Positions 40,452 to 49,996 of a stretch of DNA of 64,000 bases are shown here, piece by piece; position 1 is the stretch's first letter; every line of letters begins with the position of its first letter. Position numbers and translations under genes: made by a program. The notes beneath the pieces are model-generated. The model saw only the letters and a list, made by a program, of their open reading frames with translations. It was not told where the DNA came from and made no database searches. This DNA comes from Gammaproteobacteria bacterium. Lineage in GTDB: Bacteria; Pseudomonadota; Gammaproteobacteria; DSM-16500. The stretch spans positions 23,263-87,262 of the forward strand of contig BMAG01000058.1 of assembly GCA_014132595.1 (NCBI GenBank). The letters run 5' to 3'.

Positions 40452-41666
40452 TTATATCCTTAATGTTCCCGATGACACACGCTGCATGAATTGTTTTATG
40501 TTTTCCAATGCACGCTTCATACGCGGTTCATCTTCCACTAAACTAATTCGAATATAGCCATCTCCATGCTCACCGAAGCCCACACCCGGTGAAACTCTCA
40601 CATGTGCTTCGCGTAATAATAATTGGGCAAACTCTAATGAATTCATGTGTTGGAACTGTTTAGGAACTTTCAACCATAAAAACATCGTAGCTTTGGGTAC
40701 TTCAATGTCCCAACCGGCGTCTTTCAAACCTGTACACATCACATCTCTGCGATGCTGATAACTCTTGCAAAGCTCAACCACAGCATCTTGCGGTCCTTCA
40801 AGTGCTGCGATCGCAGCCACTTGCACCGCGCCAAAAGAACCATAATCCAAATACGATTTAATTCGAGTCAGCGCACCCACTAAGGTGGGATTGCCGCTAA
40901 TAAATCCAACACGCCAGCCCGCCATATTATACGTTTTAGATAACGTATAGGATTCAACCGCAATGTCTTTAGCACCAGGTACTTGTAAAATGGAAGGGGC
41001 CTTATAATCATCAAACGCTAATTCGGCATAGGCCAAATCATGCAACACCCATACTTTATGTTCTTTCGCAAGTTCAATGACTCTGGCAAAAAAATCAAGA
41101 TCAACACATTGCGTGGTAGGATTCGTTGGAAAATTCAATACAAGCAATTTTGGTTTTGGATTCATCGAGACGAGCGTTGTTTCAATTGATTTAAGAAAAT
41201 CATTTGCATTGGGTAACAAAGGAATATGTTTCACCGTTGCATCTGCAATCACAAAACCAAAATGATGCACAGGATAACAAGGATCGGGCACTAAGACCGT
41301 ATCTCCCTGAGCAGTAATCGCAAGCGCTAAATGGGCTAACCCTTCTTTAGAGCCGATCGTAACAATAGTTTCTTTTTCAGGATCAATATCAACTTGATAA
41401 CGTCGATCATACCAACGGCTAATGGCTTGACGTAATGGCAAAATACCTTTCGAAGGGGCATAACGATGCCAGGAAGTATCTAAAACAGCCGCACGCATTG
41501 CCTCAACAATATGAGGCGCTGTCGCCTGGTCTGGATTTCCTAAACCAAAATCAAAAACTTCAGCACCTGTCGCCATCACTTCTTGCTGCAGGTCATCCAT
41601 CACACTAAAAAGATAAGGGGGTAACCGTTTAATACGAGGAAAATCATTCATAAGCTGCTTTCTCAT
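40452..41666 (-). CDS. alaC: Alanine transaminase AlaC (class I/II PLP aminotransferase)
   Basis: Interconverts pyruvate plus glutamate and alanine plus 2-oxoglutarate. Blocks match E. coli AlaC closely from memory: RLPPYLF near the start, FGLGNPDQATAPHIVE, VTIGSKEGLAHL, VLHDLAYAELAFD and TLSKTYNMAGWRVGF with the PLP lysine (about 242). Length 404 against 412. ATG 41651 is an alternative start; neither has a strong ribosome site. A long palindromic element ends just upstream. Confidence 0.88.
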   Translation of the reverse strand: MRKQLMNDFPRIKRLPPYLFSVMDDLQQEVMATGAEVFDFGLGNPDQATAPHIVEAMRAAVLDTSWHRYAPSKGILPLRQAISRWYDRRYQVDIDPEKETIVTIGSKEGLAHLALAITAQGDTVLVPDPCYPVHHFGFVIADATVKHIPLLPNANDFLKSIETTLVSMNPKPKLLVLNFPTNPTTQCVDLDFFARVIELAKEHKVWVLHDLAYAELAFDDYKAPSILQVPGAKDIAVESYTLSKTYNMAGWRVGFISGNPTLVGALTRIKSYLDYGSFGAVQVAAIAALEGPQDAVVELCKSYQHRRDVMCTGLKDAGWDIEVPKATMFLWLKVPKQFQHMNSLEFAQLLLREAHVRVSPGVGFGEHGDGYIRISLVEDEPRMKRALENIKQFMQRVSSGTLRI

Positions 41667-41680
41667 ACAATTCTTTGGAC

Positions 41681-41825
41681 TCTGTCAAACAATAACTTTC
41701 TCTTTGGGTCTGATGAGAGGTTCTATTTGAAGGGATTTATTATACAGAAAAACCCTGTATAATAAATTTTTCAAGGATGAACCTCAATGATGGGGTGTCA
41801 AAAGAGAAAGCTATTGTTTGACAGA
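41681..41825. repeat. MITE-like 145-bp inverted repeat
   Basis: The ends TCTGTCAAACAATAACTTTC and GAAAGCTATTGTTTGACAGA are inverted and nearly identical for about 25 bases including CTCTTT. Further inside, GAGGTTC pairs with GAACCTC and ATTTATTATACAG pairs with CTGTATAATAAAT around a short loop. The element therefore folds almost end to end. It has no coding capacity and looks like a non-autonomous transposon. It begins 14 bases upstream of the alaC start, so it may carry or displace that promoter. Confidence 0.7.
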
Positions 41826-41885
41826 CCCTTGGGTACCATAATCAGGAGAACCTAAGCTGTCAACCAAATCTCACAAGGAAATCAC

Positions 41886-42257
41886 ATGTCTTTAAACTTA
41901 GACGAAAATTCTGCCACGTATCAGATCCGCGCTTATCAACCTGGTTTAATACAGGTCAACGATCAATTTTTTGCATGCAGTATTATTATCACGCCAGAGA
42001 GGCTGATTAATACTTGGGCACCACAAAGTATTGATGAACTCACCCGGGAAGATTTAGCGACTATTGTAGAGCTTCGTCCCTCTATTTTACTCATTGGAAC
42101 CGGTCACGAGCTTCAATTTCCGGATATCAAAATCTATGGCGATTTAATTAACTATGGGATTGGCGTTGAAATTATGAATACACATGCAGCTTCAAGAACC
42201 TACAATGTGCTGACCTCAGAAGGCCGCAGTGTAGCTGCAGCTTTAATTATTAAATAG
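41886..42257 (+). CDS. Mth938-like domain protein (DUF498/NDUFAF3 family)
   Basis: The 123 residues fit the small Mth938 fold: IRAYQPGLIQVND near the start, a central PSILLIGTGHELQFP and the IGVEIMNTHAASRTYNVL segment typical of the family. The human member is a complex I assembly factor; bacterial members are of unknown function. AAGGAA lies about 8 bases before the ATG. It overlaps the end of the convergent transporter gene by 8 bases. Confidence 0.88.
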   Translation: MSLNLDENSATYQIRAYQPGLIQVNDQFFACSIIITPERLINTWAPQSIDELTREDLATIVELRPSILLIGTGHELQFPDIKIYGDLINYGIGVEIMNTHAASRTYNVLTSEGRSVAAALIIK

Positions 42258-43521
42258 AAAGTTTAAAAAGATGCGCCATTTTCACGTGGTTATTTTTAAC
42301 GTCCAGTATCTCTATTCCATAATCCTCTACCCGCACGCAAACCCCCACGCGAGGAATCATTTCCAGAATATCCACAATCAAACCATTCAATGTTCTAGGA
42401 CCTTCTGTGGTAAATTGACAATGTGTGACTCGATTAAGTTCACGAATCGTGACCGCGCCATCTACTAAATAACTACCATCCGATTGCAAATGAATCATTT
42501 TTGTATTTTCAGTCACATTCAAGGTAAATTCACCCACAATCTCTTCTAAAATATTTTTTAAAGTGATCAACCCCTGAATCTCACCATACTCATCTACGAT
42601 TAAGGCCATACGTTGGCGCTGGCGTTGAAAATTTTGCAGTTGCATATTCAATAATGCCCCTTTAGGCACAAAATAAGGTTCATGCAACAATCGAATCAAC
42701 GTTTCCTGATTCAGCGTGTGCGATAAAGCCAAGTTCAGCACTTCCCGCACATGCAATACACCGATAATTTGATTAATGTTTTCTCTATAAATAGGCAGCC
42801 AGTCATGCTGGCTTTTTGCAATCAACCGCATGATATGTTCCCATTTATCCTCTAGATCAATACCGATAATTTTATGGCGCGGAATCATCACATCATCGAC
42901 AGTGACTTTGTTTAAATCCAGAATTCCTAACAACATGCGTTGATAAGGCAATACCTTACCCGTACCTTCATAGACAATACTGCGCAACTCTTCCCGGTTT
43001 AAGGGTTCTACCACATGTCCTGCCACATTAATACGCAGTAATCGTAATAATCCATTTGAAATGGTATTAATAAACCAGACCAGCGGATAACATAATTTAA
43101 GCAAAATAAAGACAGGCCAGGCGACTATTTTTGCAACGCGTTCCGGATATAAAGCCGCAATTGTTTTAGGAGCGACTTCTGCAAAAACTAAAATGACAAA
43201 AGCCAGCAAAATCGAAATAAGCATGACGGCTTCTTCGCCGTAAAAATGAATGGCAACGATCGTGGCTAAAGCAGATGCAAAAATATTTGCCACATTATTA
43301 CCAATTAATATCATGCCCAATAAACGATCGGGTCTTTTAAGCAATTTTAAAATCAAGACAGCCCAGCGCTTTTTTAAGGCGCCGGCATGGCGCAAGCGAT
43401 AACGATTAATTGCCATCAATGCAGTTTCTGCGCAAGAAAAAAACGCTGACAAGAGGATCAAGAGCACAATAGCAATAAAATAAAGAAACAACGTCGGTTG
43501 ACTTAATAAGGACTCAGACAC
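42250..43521 (-). CDS. CNNM/CorB-type membrane protein with CBS pair and CorC domain (YfjD-like)
   Basis: Four hydrophobic segments lie in the first 180 residues (DUF21/CNNM transmembrane domain), including ILLSAFFSCAETALMAINR. Two CBS motifs follow (about 200-320) with VDDVMIPRH, then the C-terminal CorC/HlyC domain. The 423-residue length matches E. coli YfjD. The family is linked to magnesium and cobalt efflux or resistance. Whether this protein transports or only regulates is not decided by the sequence. Confidence 0.9.
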   Translation of the reverse strand: MSESLLSQPTLFLYFIAIVLLILLSAFFSCAETALMAINRYRLRHAGALKKRWAVLILKLLKRPDRLLGMILIGNNVANIFASALATIVAIHFYGEEAVMLISILLAFVILVFAEVAPKTIAALYPERVAKIVAWPVFILLKLCYPLVWFINTISNGLLRLLRINVAGHVVEPLNREELRSIVYEGTGKVLPYQRMLLGILDLNKVTVDDVMIPRHKIIGIDLEDKWEHIMRLIAKSQHDWLPIYRENINQIIGVLHVREVLNLALSHTLNQETLIRLLHEPYFVPKGALLNMQLQNFQRQRQRMALIVDEYGEIQGLITLKNILEEIVGEFTLNVTENTKMIHLQSDGSYLVDGAVTIRELNRVTHCQFTTEGPRTLNGLIVDILEMIPRVGVCVRVEDYGIEILDVKNNHVKMAHLFKLSI

Positions 43522-43660
43522 GTAGAAGCCTCAAATATCATAGATTCTGATCAGTATTCATGGAATTTAAGGAATTTTCAATGATTTATATTCTTTATAT
43601 TCTTTCCATCTTAATTCACGTAAAATAGCGATCTTATAAAAACAAACAAAAGCTCACATC

Positions 43661-45559
43661 ATGATCACATTGCAAAACATCACGCTGCGACGCGGCAAAC
43701 ATGTCCTCCTCGAAGAGTTAAACTGGACGATTTATCATAAACAGCGTATTGGCATTATTGGTGCAAACGGCTCAGGAAAGACAAGCTTATTTGCGATGCT
43801 TTTAGGTCAATTACAGGCGGATCTTGGCCAACTCGATATTCCTAAACAATTAAAACTAGCGCATGTGGCACAAGAGACCCCGGCTTATCATGGATCGGCT
43901 TTAGAGTATGTGTTAGAAGGTGATATTGAATTACAAAGCTTACAAAAAGAATTACAGATCGCCGAAGAAGACAATGATGGCCATCGTATTGCAACAGTCC
44001 ATGCACGTTTAGGTGAGATCGATGCCTACACCGCACCCGCACGTGCAGCACAACTATTAAACGGATTGGGCTTCAATCATCAAGAACAACAAAAACCCGT
44101 CAGCAGTTTTTCGGGTGGATGGCGTGTTCGTTTAAATTTAGCAAAAGCGCTAATGTGCCGCTCCGATGTTTTGTTATTGGATGAACCAACTAACCACTTG
44201 GATCTGGATGCGGTACTTTGGCTTGAGAATTGGTTAATGTATTATCCTGGCACTTTATTGTTGATTTCACATGACAGAGATTTTTTAGATCATGTTGTAG
44301 ATCACATTGCACATTTCTCACATCAACATCTTAAAGTCTATGCAGGAAATTATTCTACCTTTGAACAACAGCTTGCAAATGATCTTTTAGTTCAACAAGC
44401 CGCTTTTGAAAAACAGCAAAAAAAAATCGCTCACTTAAAAAGTTTTATCGATCGGTTTCGCGCTAAAGCTTCTAAAGCAAAACAAGCACAAAGCCGTATC
44501 AAAGCATTGGAAAAAATGGAAACGATCAGCGCCGTCCAAATGGATTCTCCTTTTCAATTTCATTTTAAAGAACCCAGTAAATGTCCTAATCCACTGGTCC
44601 GTTTAGAAGATGTGAGTATTGTCTATGGCAATCGAACGATTTTAAGCGAGGTCAATTTAGGTATCGCACCCAATGACAGAATAGCTTTGATTGGACCCAA
44701 TGGGGCAGGAAAATCCAGCTTAATTAAATTGCTTGCGGGCGAACTCACGCAAACCACAGGACGCCGCGATACAGGAAGCGGATTAAAAATAGGTTATTTT
44801 GCCCAACATCAAATTGATCATTTAGTTTTAACAGAAACACCATTAGATCATTTGCGTAAAATTGCCGAACGACACGCTGAAAAAGAATTAAGAACCTTTC
44901 TTGGCAGCTTTGGTTTTTCTGACAACCGAGTTTTTGAAGCCGTTAAAAATTTTTCCGGCGGTGAAAAATCACGGTTGGCCTTAGCGTTGATCGTTTGGCA
45001 GCAGCCTAATTTGTTATTATTAGATGAACCGACCAACCATTTAGATTTAGACATGCGATATGCGCTTAGTATGGCCTTACAAGAATATGAGGGCGCTGTG
45101 ATTTTAGTTTCGCATGATCGATTTTTAGTACGCACCACGGTCGATCAATTACTACTGGTTGCAGACGGCACTTTATCCACCTTTACTGGTGATTTAAACG
45201 AATATGAACGTTGGCTTACGGATTACAGAAAACGAGACGCAGCTAATTTTTTAACACAACCAGCAAAACCGCCTGTTTCCCGCAAATCACTACGACAGGA
45301 AGATGCAAAACAACGCGAGCTGCGTAGACCTTTAATGCAAAATGTGAAAAAATTAGCGGACGAGCTTGCTTTCTTAGAAAAACAAATGATTCCCATTGAA
45401 ACACAATTGGCAGATGTTGAAATCTATGAAGAACAAAACAAGCCTAAACTACAGGAAGTACTTGCAAAGCAAACTCAATTACAACAAAAATTAAAAATGA
45501 CCGAAGAGGCTTGGCTCACTGCAAGTGAAAAACTGGAACTTCATGACAACAAGGAATAA
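43661..45559 (+). CDS. yheS: ABC-F family ATPase YheS
   Basis: Two ABC cassettes in one chain: Walker A GANGSGKT (about 34-41) and GPNGAGKSS (about 345-353), two signature FSGG motifs and two DEPTNHLDLD motifs. The inter-domain linker (FIDRFRAKASKAKQAQSRIK) and the C-terminal coiled coil fit ABC-F ribosome-associated factors. Overall identity to E. coli YheS is evident by eye, with similar length (632 against 637). YheS-type proteins are thought to relieve translational stalling. It lies 17 bases upstream of parB. Confidence 0.93.
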   Translation: MITLQNITLRRGKHVLLEELNWTIYHKQRIGIIGANGSGKTSLFAMLLGQLQADLGQLDIPKQLKLAHVAQETPAYHGSALEYVLEGDIELQSLQKELQIAEEDNDGHRIATVHARLGEIDAYTAPARAAQLLNGLGFNHQEQQKPVSSFSGGWRVRLNLAKALMCRSDVLLLDEPTNHLDLDAVLWLENWLMYYPGTLLLISHDRDFLDHVVDHIAHFSHQHLKVYAGNYSTFEQQLANDLLVQQAAFEKQQKKIAHLKSFIDRFRAKASKAKQAQSRIKALEKMETISAVQMDSPFQFHFKEPSKCPNPLVRLEDVSIVYGNRTILSEVNLGIAPNDRIALIGPNGAGKSSLIKLLAGELTQTTGRRDTGSGLKIGYFAQHQIDHLVLTETPLDHLRKIAERHAEKELRTFLGSFGFSDNRVFEAVKNFSGGEKSRLALALIVWQQPNLLLLDEPTNHLDLDMRYALSMALQEYEGAVILVSHDRFLVRTTVDQLLLVADGTLSTFTGDLNEYERWLTDYRKRDAANFLTQPAKPPVSRKSLRQEDAKQRELRRPLMQNVKKLADELAFLEKQMIPIETQLADVEIYEEQNKPKLQEVLAKQTQLQQKLKMTEEAWLTASEKLELHDNKE

Positions 45560-45576
45560 TTTTTTAAGGATCATCC

Positions 45577-46380
45577 ATGGCTAAACCGAAACCTTTATTA
45601 CAGCAGTTATCCGTGGATCAACTCATCCGAGGAAAATATCAGCCGCGCCGTCATTTTGATCCAGCTCAATTACAAGAATTAGCGAATTCCATTCAAACAA
45701 CGGGTGGTTTACTGCAGCCTATCATTGTAAGACCGCTTAAAGAAGGTCGTTACGAAATTGTTGCCGGAGAAAGACGATGGCGTGCAGCCCAGTTAGCAGG
45801 TTTGCAAGAAGTCAGCTGTTTAATCAGCAATTATTCCGATGAACAAGCCCTTCAAGCCGCTATCATTGAAAATATCAATCGCTCTGATTTAAACCCAATA
45901 GAAGAAGCAGAAGCTTATCAACGTTTAATTGATGAGTTTCACTATTTACACGAAGAAGTCGCTGCAGCTGTCGGAAAATCCCGCACGACTATTACCAATG
46001 CGCTACGTTTATTAAAATTGGATCCACATGTACAAGAATTACTAAGCACAGGCCAACTCACCGAAGGTCATGGGAAAATTTTAGCGGGTCTTTCACCCGA
46101 GCATCAAAAAATATTAGCCGAACAATGCATCCAAAAAAACTGGAGCGTACGCAAGATAGAGCAAGAAGCCAAAAAATTACAACAACCTCTTCAAGAAAGC
46201 CCTTACAGCGATCCCAATATCAAACAACTTGAAATTGCACTTTCTGATCATATTGGTAATGCTGTTAAAATTGATTGTGAAGACCGAGGCGGTGGCTATG
46301 TGCAAATTCGTTTTAATAACATTGATGAATTGGAAGGACATTTTGAACGGTTAGGCTTTAAAACTTCAGAAATAAGTTAA
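45577..46380 (+). CDS. parB: ParB/Spo0J-type chromosome partitioning protein
   Basis: Binds parS sites and spreads by a CTP switch to organise the origin region. It has the ParB box with GERRWRAAQLAG (about 64-75), the ENINRSDLNPIEEA motif, and an HTH (about 125-148, VAAAVGKSRTTITNALRL). At 267 aa it is slightly short; the N-terminal segment that normally contacts ParA is brief (MAKPKPLLQQLS). No parA is adjacent: the gene follows yheS and converges on pabA with a 15-base overlap. Confidence 0.92.
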   Translation: MAKPKPLLQQLSVDQLIRGKYQPRRHFDPAQLQELANSIQTTGGLLQPIIVRPLKEGRYEIVAGERRWRAAQLAGLQEVSCLISNYSDEQALQAAIIENINRSDLNPIEEAEAYQRLIDEFHYLHEEVAAAVGKSRTTITNALRLLKLDPHVQELLSTGQLTEGHGKILAGLSPEHQKILAEQCIQKNWSVRKIEQEAKKLQQPLQESPYSDPNIKQLEIALSDHIGNAVKIDCEDRGGGYVQIRFNNIDELEGHFERLGFKTSEIS

Positions 46381-46932
46381 AAAGTTATTCAACAATCGAT
46401 GTCCTTCTTGAGACAACACAGATTCGGGATGAAATTGCACACCAAAGACTGGAAATTTTTTATGGCGAATTCCCATAATTTCACCTTTATCACAGCACGC
46501 GGTTATAGATAAATCATCTGAAATACGATTTTCATCAACAATCAATGAATGATATCGTCCTACTCGCAATGGATTTGTGAGGCCTTCAAAAATATCTTTT
46601 TCATGATGCGTAATGATGGACGATTTGCCATGCATTGGATGCTTTGCCCGAATCACAGCACCCCCATAAGCCACAGCAATGGCTTGATGTCCTAAACAAA
46701 CGCCTAAAATTGGGATATGTTCACCGAAACGTCGAATTACATCAATTGAAATACCTGCCTGACAAGGATCACATGGGCCTGGAGAAATAATAATGTGCGA
46801 AGGATTTAAAGCGGTTATGTCGTCTAGTGAAATTTGATCATTCCGTTTTACGCAGCGCAAAAATCCGAGCTCTCCGACATAACGAGCTAGGTTATAAACA
46901 AAAGAATCATAATTATCAATGAATAAAATCAT
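46366..46932 (-). CDS. pabA: Aminodeoxychorismate/anthranilate synthase glutamine amidotransferase subunit
   Basis: Supplies ammonia from glutamine to the chorismate-binding partner. It starts ILFIDNYDSFVYNLARY and contains the nucleophile Cys in GVCLGHQAIA and the His/Glu pair in VQFHPESV. The partner gene is directly upstream and of PabB type, so a role in 4-aminobenzoate (folate) synthesis is preferred. A dual use with TrpE elsewhere cannot be excluded. It overlaps the pabB end by 17 bases. Confidence 0.9.
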   Translation of the reverse strand: MILFIDNYDSFVYNLARYVGELGFLRCVKRNDQISLDDITALNPSHIIISPGPCDPCQAGISIDVIRRFGEHIPILGVCLGHQAIAVAYGGAVIRAKHPMHGKSSIITHHEKDIFEGLTNPLRVGRYHSLIVDENRISDDLSITACCDKGEIMGIRHKKFPVFGVQFHPESVLSQEGHRLLNNFLTYF

Positions 46933-48322
46933 GGGAGATCAACGCATTTCGTAATGCTTTTGCCTTAATAATAGATTCATTATATTCGGCAACTGGGTCA
47001 GAATCTGCGACTACAGCACCGCCCGCCTGAAAAGTGACGTCTTTATCTTTAATCGCATACGTGCGGATCACGATCGAAGAATCCATGTCACCATTAAATC
47101 CAATGTAGCCGATGCTGCCGCAATATGGGCCTCGGCGTGTCGGCTCTAGCTCCGCTATAATTTCCATCGCACGAATTTTAGGGGCGCCGGTGATAGAACC
47201 TCCTGGGAAAGTTGCTCGTAGTAAATCAACGGCATTTAAATGATCGTGTAGCTGTCCTTTAATTTCTGATACGAGATGATGCACTGTAGCATAACTTTCT
47301 AAGCCGCATAATTTTAATACGTTCACACTATGGTCTTTACAAACACGCGATAAATCATTACGTAACAAATCCACAATCATGACATTTTCCGCGTGATCTT
47401 TTTCACTGTGTAATAATTCTTGTGCGAGGAATGCATCTTCTGCTGTTGTTTTCCCGCGAGGACGAGTACCTTTAATGGGTCTTGTTTCTACTTCGCCTTG
47501 GGTTAATTTTAAAAATCGCTCCGGAGAGGCTGATGCGAGTATTGTATCATCAAATTTTACGAAGGCTGCAAAAGGTGCTGGATTCAATAATCGCAATTTT
47601 CGATATAAATCAAACGGCGTTAAATGTTCCGGCAAATGCGCTTTAAAACGTTGCGTTAAATTGGCCTCAAAAATATCGCCTGATAAAATGTAATCGATGA
47701 CCTGGCGTACACCCGCTTGATATTCATTCGCAGTAAAATTGGTTTGAATCACTGATTCATCCAGTTTCATTTCAGGAATGATGGGTAAAATGGAAACTTG
47801 GCTAAGCTTATTTTGCAGCCAATTCAGTCTTTCTGTTGCACGCTGCTGTCTTAACGTTTCTTCTTTAATGGGATAACCACTGGAAAAAATCCAGGCTTTT
47901 TTTAGACAATGATCAAACGCAATCACTAAATCATAAAAGCCGACGGCCATATCTGGAAAATCCATATCATCGATTTGGTGACTTACAATATTTTCCAAAT
48001 GCGGATAAAGATCGTAGGAGAAAAATCCTGCAGCACCGCATTGAAAAGGAGGCAGGTCTGCGAGCCTCGATAATGGAAATTTTTTTAAATTTTCTAGCAA
48101 CAGATCAAACGGATTGCCCTCTCTCTGCAATCCATCCATGTTGATCACATCATTCTTACTCGACAATGTCATAAACGGATCCACAGCAATAAAACTATAT
48201 TGACCGCATTGTTCGTGTAGTTGTGCACTATCAAAAAAAATCGCACCCGACTCTTCTGCAAAATTTGCAAAAACAGTGAGTGGATCTTGATATGAAATTT
48301 CATGTACAAAAGGCATTACCAT
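46916..48322 (-). CDS. pabB: Aminodeoxychorismate synthase component I PabB
   Basis: Aminates chorismate to 4-amino-4-deoxychorismate. The chorismate-binding domain carries RPIKGTRPRGKT, whose Lys is the PabB signature where TrpE has Ala. Further motifs are VDLLRNDLSRVC, GGSITGAPKIRAMEII and YCGSIGYIGF. Length 468, as usual. The pabB-pabA order with overlap indicates coupled translation of the two subunits. An in-frame second ATG two codons on is an alternative start. Confidence 0.93.
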   Translation of the reverse strand: MVMPFVHEISYQDPLTVFANFAEESGAIFFDSAQLHEQCGQYSFIAVDPFMTLSSKNDVINMDGLQREGNPFDLLLENLKKFPLSRLADLPPFQCGAAGFFSYDLYPHLENIVSHQIDDMDFPDMAVGFYDLVIAFDHCLKKAWIFSSGYPIKEETLRQQRATERLNWLQNKLSQVSILPIIPEMKLDESVIQTNFTANEYQAGVRQVIDYILSGDIFEANLTQRFKAHLPEHLTPFDLYRKLRLLNPAPFAAFVKFDDTILASASPERFLKLTQGEVETRPIKGTRPRGKTTAEDAFLAQELLHSEKDHAENVMIVDLLRNDLSRVCKDHSVNVLKLCGLESYATVHHLVSEIKGQLHDHLNAVDLLRATFPGGSITGAPKIRAMEIIAELEPTRRGPYCGSIGYIGFNGDMDSSIVIRTYAIKDKDVTFQAGGAVVADSDPVAEYNESIIKAKALRNALISHDFIH

Positions 48323-48398
48323 GAACGCTCCAAAATATTCTAACTACTATTGGCATTGGCATCCTATGAAGCAGTCTAAAGAATCAACACAAATATTG

Positions 48399-48477
48399 CT
48401 TAGTTATTCCCCTCTCCCGCACTAGAAAATAATTTTCAAATCATCGTCTATGGGCGGGAGAGGGGCATAACTAAGCA
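48399..48477. repeat. Short family-A palindromic element
   Basis: GCTTAGTTATTCCCCTCTCC at the left is mirrored by GGAGAGGGGCATAACTAAGC at the right, with a 30-odd-base AT-rich centre. It equals the right half of the long copies plus its own terminal inverted repeat. It sits in the 281-base divergent gap between pabB and murF; a murF promoter lies to its right. Confidence 0.8.
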
Positions 48478-48541
48478 AAACTTGTATTCATCAATACATG
48501 CTCCGGCCTGCTGTATTCTTAACAACCTTGAAAATAAATGA

Positions 48542-48572
48542 TTGATAACAGCCGCGCATTATATGCTAAAAT
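48542..48572 (+). promoter_or_regulatory. Putative murF promoter
   Basis: TTGATA (48542-48547) and an extended -10 TGCTAAAAT (hexamer 48567-48572) are separated by 19 bases, a little long. The -10 ends 31 bases before the chosen ATG 48604, which supports that start over an in-frame ATG at 48538. Confidence 0.4.
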
Positions 48573-48603
48573 CAGCCACTATCCATTAACTAAGGCTGAT
48601 TTC

Positions 48604-49974
48604 ATGATCAAAATGTCCTTAACTGAACTCACCTCCCTTTTGGGCTGTCCTCCTGTAGTTTCAACTGGCGAATTTCAAGGGGTCAGTATTGACACTCGCA
48701 CCCTGCTTCCTGGCAATTTATTTATTGCAATCAAAGGAGAACAGTTCGATGGTCATGATTTTGTCAAAGCTGCTGCGGACAAAGGGGCCTCTGCTGCTCT
48801 TGTTTCCCGCCCATTAGAAAATATATCCATCCCACAACTCCTGGTGCCTGATACATTAGAAGCCCTAGGCAAATTAAGTCGACATTGGCGCGAACGCTTC
48901 GATATTCCCATTATTGGCGTCACAGGCAGCAACGGCAAAACCACCTTAAAAAATATGATTGCCTCCATTCTGCGCGCCGCTTGTCAAAATAATGCCGCCC
49001 ACGTATTGGCAACCGAAGGCAATCTTAACAACAATATCGGCTTACCGCTCAATTTATTACGGCTCAATGATCAGCATCGTTATGCTGTCATAGAAATGGG
49101 CATGAACCACTTTGGTGAAATTGCCTATCTAACCCGTTTAACAAAACCACAAGTCGCTGTGATTAATAACGCTGCAGAAGCCCACTTGGAAGGATTGAAA
49201 GATGTTGCAGGCGTTGCACGCGCAAAAGGCGAAATATTCCAGGGATTGCAAGAACAAGGCATTGCTATCTTAAATAGCGACGATACACATTTTGCTTATT
49301 GGCGCGGCTTAATTGGCGAACATCGTTATTTTAGTTTTGGTTTAAAAAACACATCCGATGTCACCGCAACGATTAAAGACAATCAATCCATAGAATTACA
49401 GACACCTCAAGCTAAAATCCATGTCAATTTACCTTTATTGGGTACACACAATGTTATGAATGCACTGGCAGCCACGGCTGCAACAATGGCATTAGGAATT
49501 GATTTGGCAGCCATCAAACAAGGTTTGGAACAAGTTGCTCCCGCACCAGGTCGTATGCAATCTTATTTTCTGCCTAGCGGCACACGTATTATTAATGATG
49601 CTTACAATGCTAATCCTTTTTCGTTACAAGCCGCCATCCATACACTTGCAAGCTTTACCGGCACGAAAATTATGGTATTAGGCGATATGAAAGAATTAGG
49701 CGACAATGCCGAACAAATGCATCAAACCTCAGGAGAAAAAATACGCGCCGCCGGCATCGATTTTCTTTTTACTTTTGGTAACTTATCGGCTAAAAGTTCC
49801 GATGCCTTTGGTGTTAATGCAAAACACTTTACAGATTACAAAGCGTTAGCCGCTGCATTACAACCCTACTTAACAAAAGATGTCACCGTCTTAGTTAAAG
49901 GCTCACGATCGATGCGTATGGAACGAATCATCGGAGAAATTTTACCTGATGTCCATCTTGAATCTGCTCATTGA
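48604..49974 (+). CDS. murF: UDP-N-acetylmuramoyl-tripeptide--D-alanyl-D-alanine ligase MurF
   Basis: Adds D-Ala-D-Ala to UDP-MurNAc-tripeptide in the cytoplasm, the last step before membrane transfer in peptidoglycan synthesis. The ATP site GVTGSNGKTTLKNM (about 105-118), the GMNHFGEI segment and the NDAYNANP motif are all present. From ATG 48604 (AAGG 8 bases upstream) it is 456 aa, against 452 in E. coli. It stands apart from the usual mra cluster and is followed after 22 bases by icd, probably in one transcript. Confidence 0.95.
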   Translation: MIKMSLTELTSLLGCPPVVSTGEFQGVSIDTRTLLPGNLFIAIKGEQFDGHDFVKAAADKGASAALVSRPLENISIPQLLVPDTLEALGKLSRHWRERFDIPIIGVTGSNGKTTLKNMIASILRAACQNNAAHVLATEGNLNNNIGLPLNLLRLNDQHRYAVIEMGMNHFGEIAYLTRLTKPQVAVINNAAEAHLEGLKDVAGVARAKGEIFQGLQEQGIAILNSDDTHFAYWRGLIGEHRYFSFGLKNTSDVTATIKDNQSIELQTPQAKIHVNLPLLGTHNVMNALAATAATMALGIDLAAIKQGLEQVAPAPGRMQSYFLPSGTRIINDAYNANPFSLQAAIHTLASFTGTKIMVLGDMKELGDNAEQMHQTSGEKIRAAGIDFLFTFGNLSAKSSDAFGVNAKHFTDYKALAAALQPYLTKDVTVLVKGSRSMRMERIIGEILPDVHLESAH

Positions 49975-49996
49975 ATAAAATAACGAGGAAATAATC

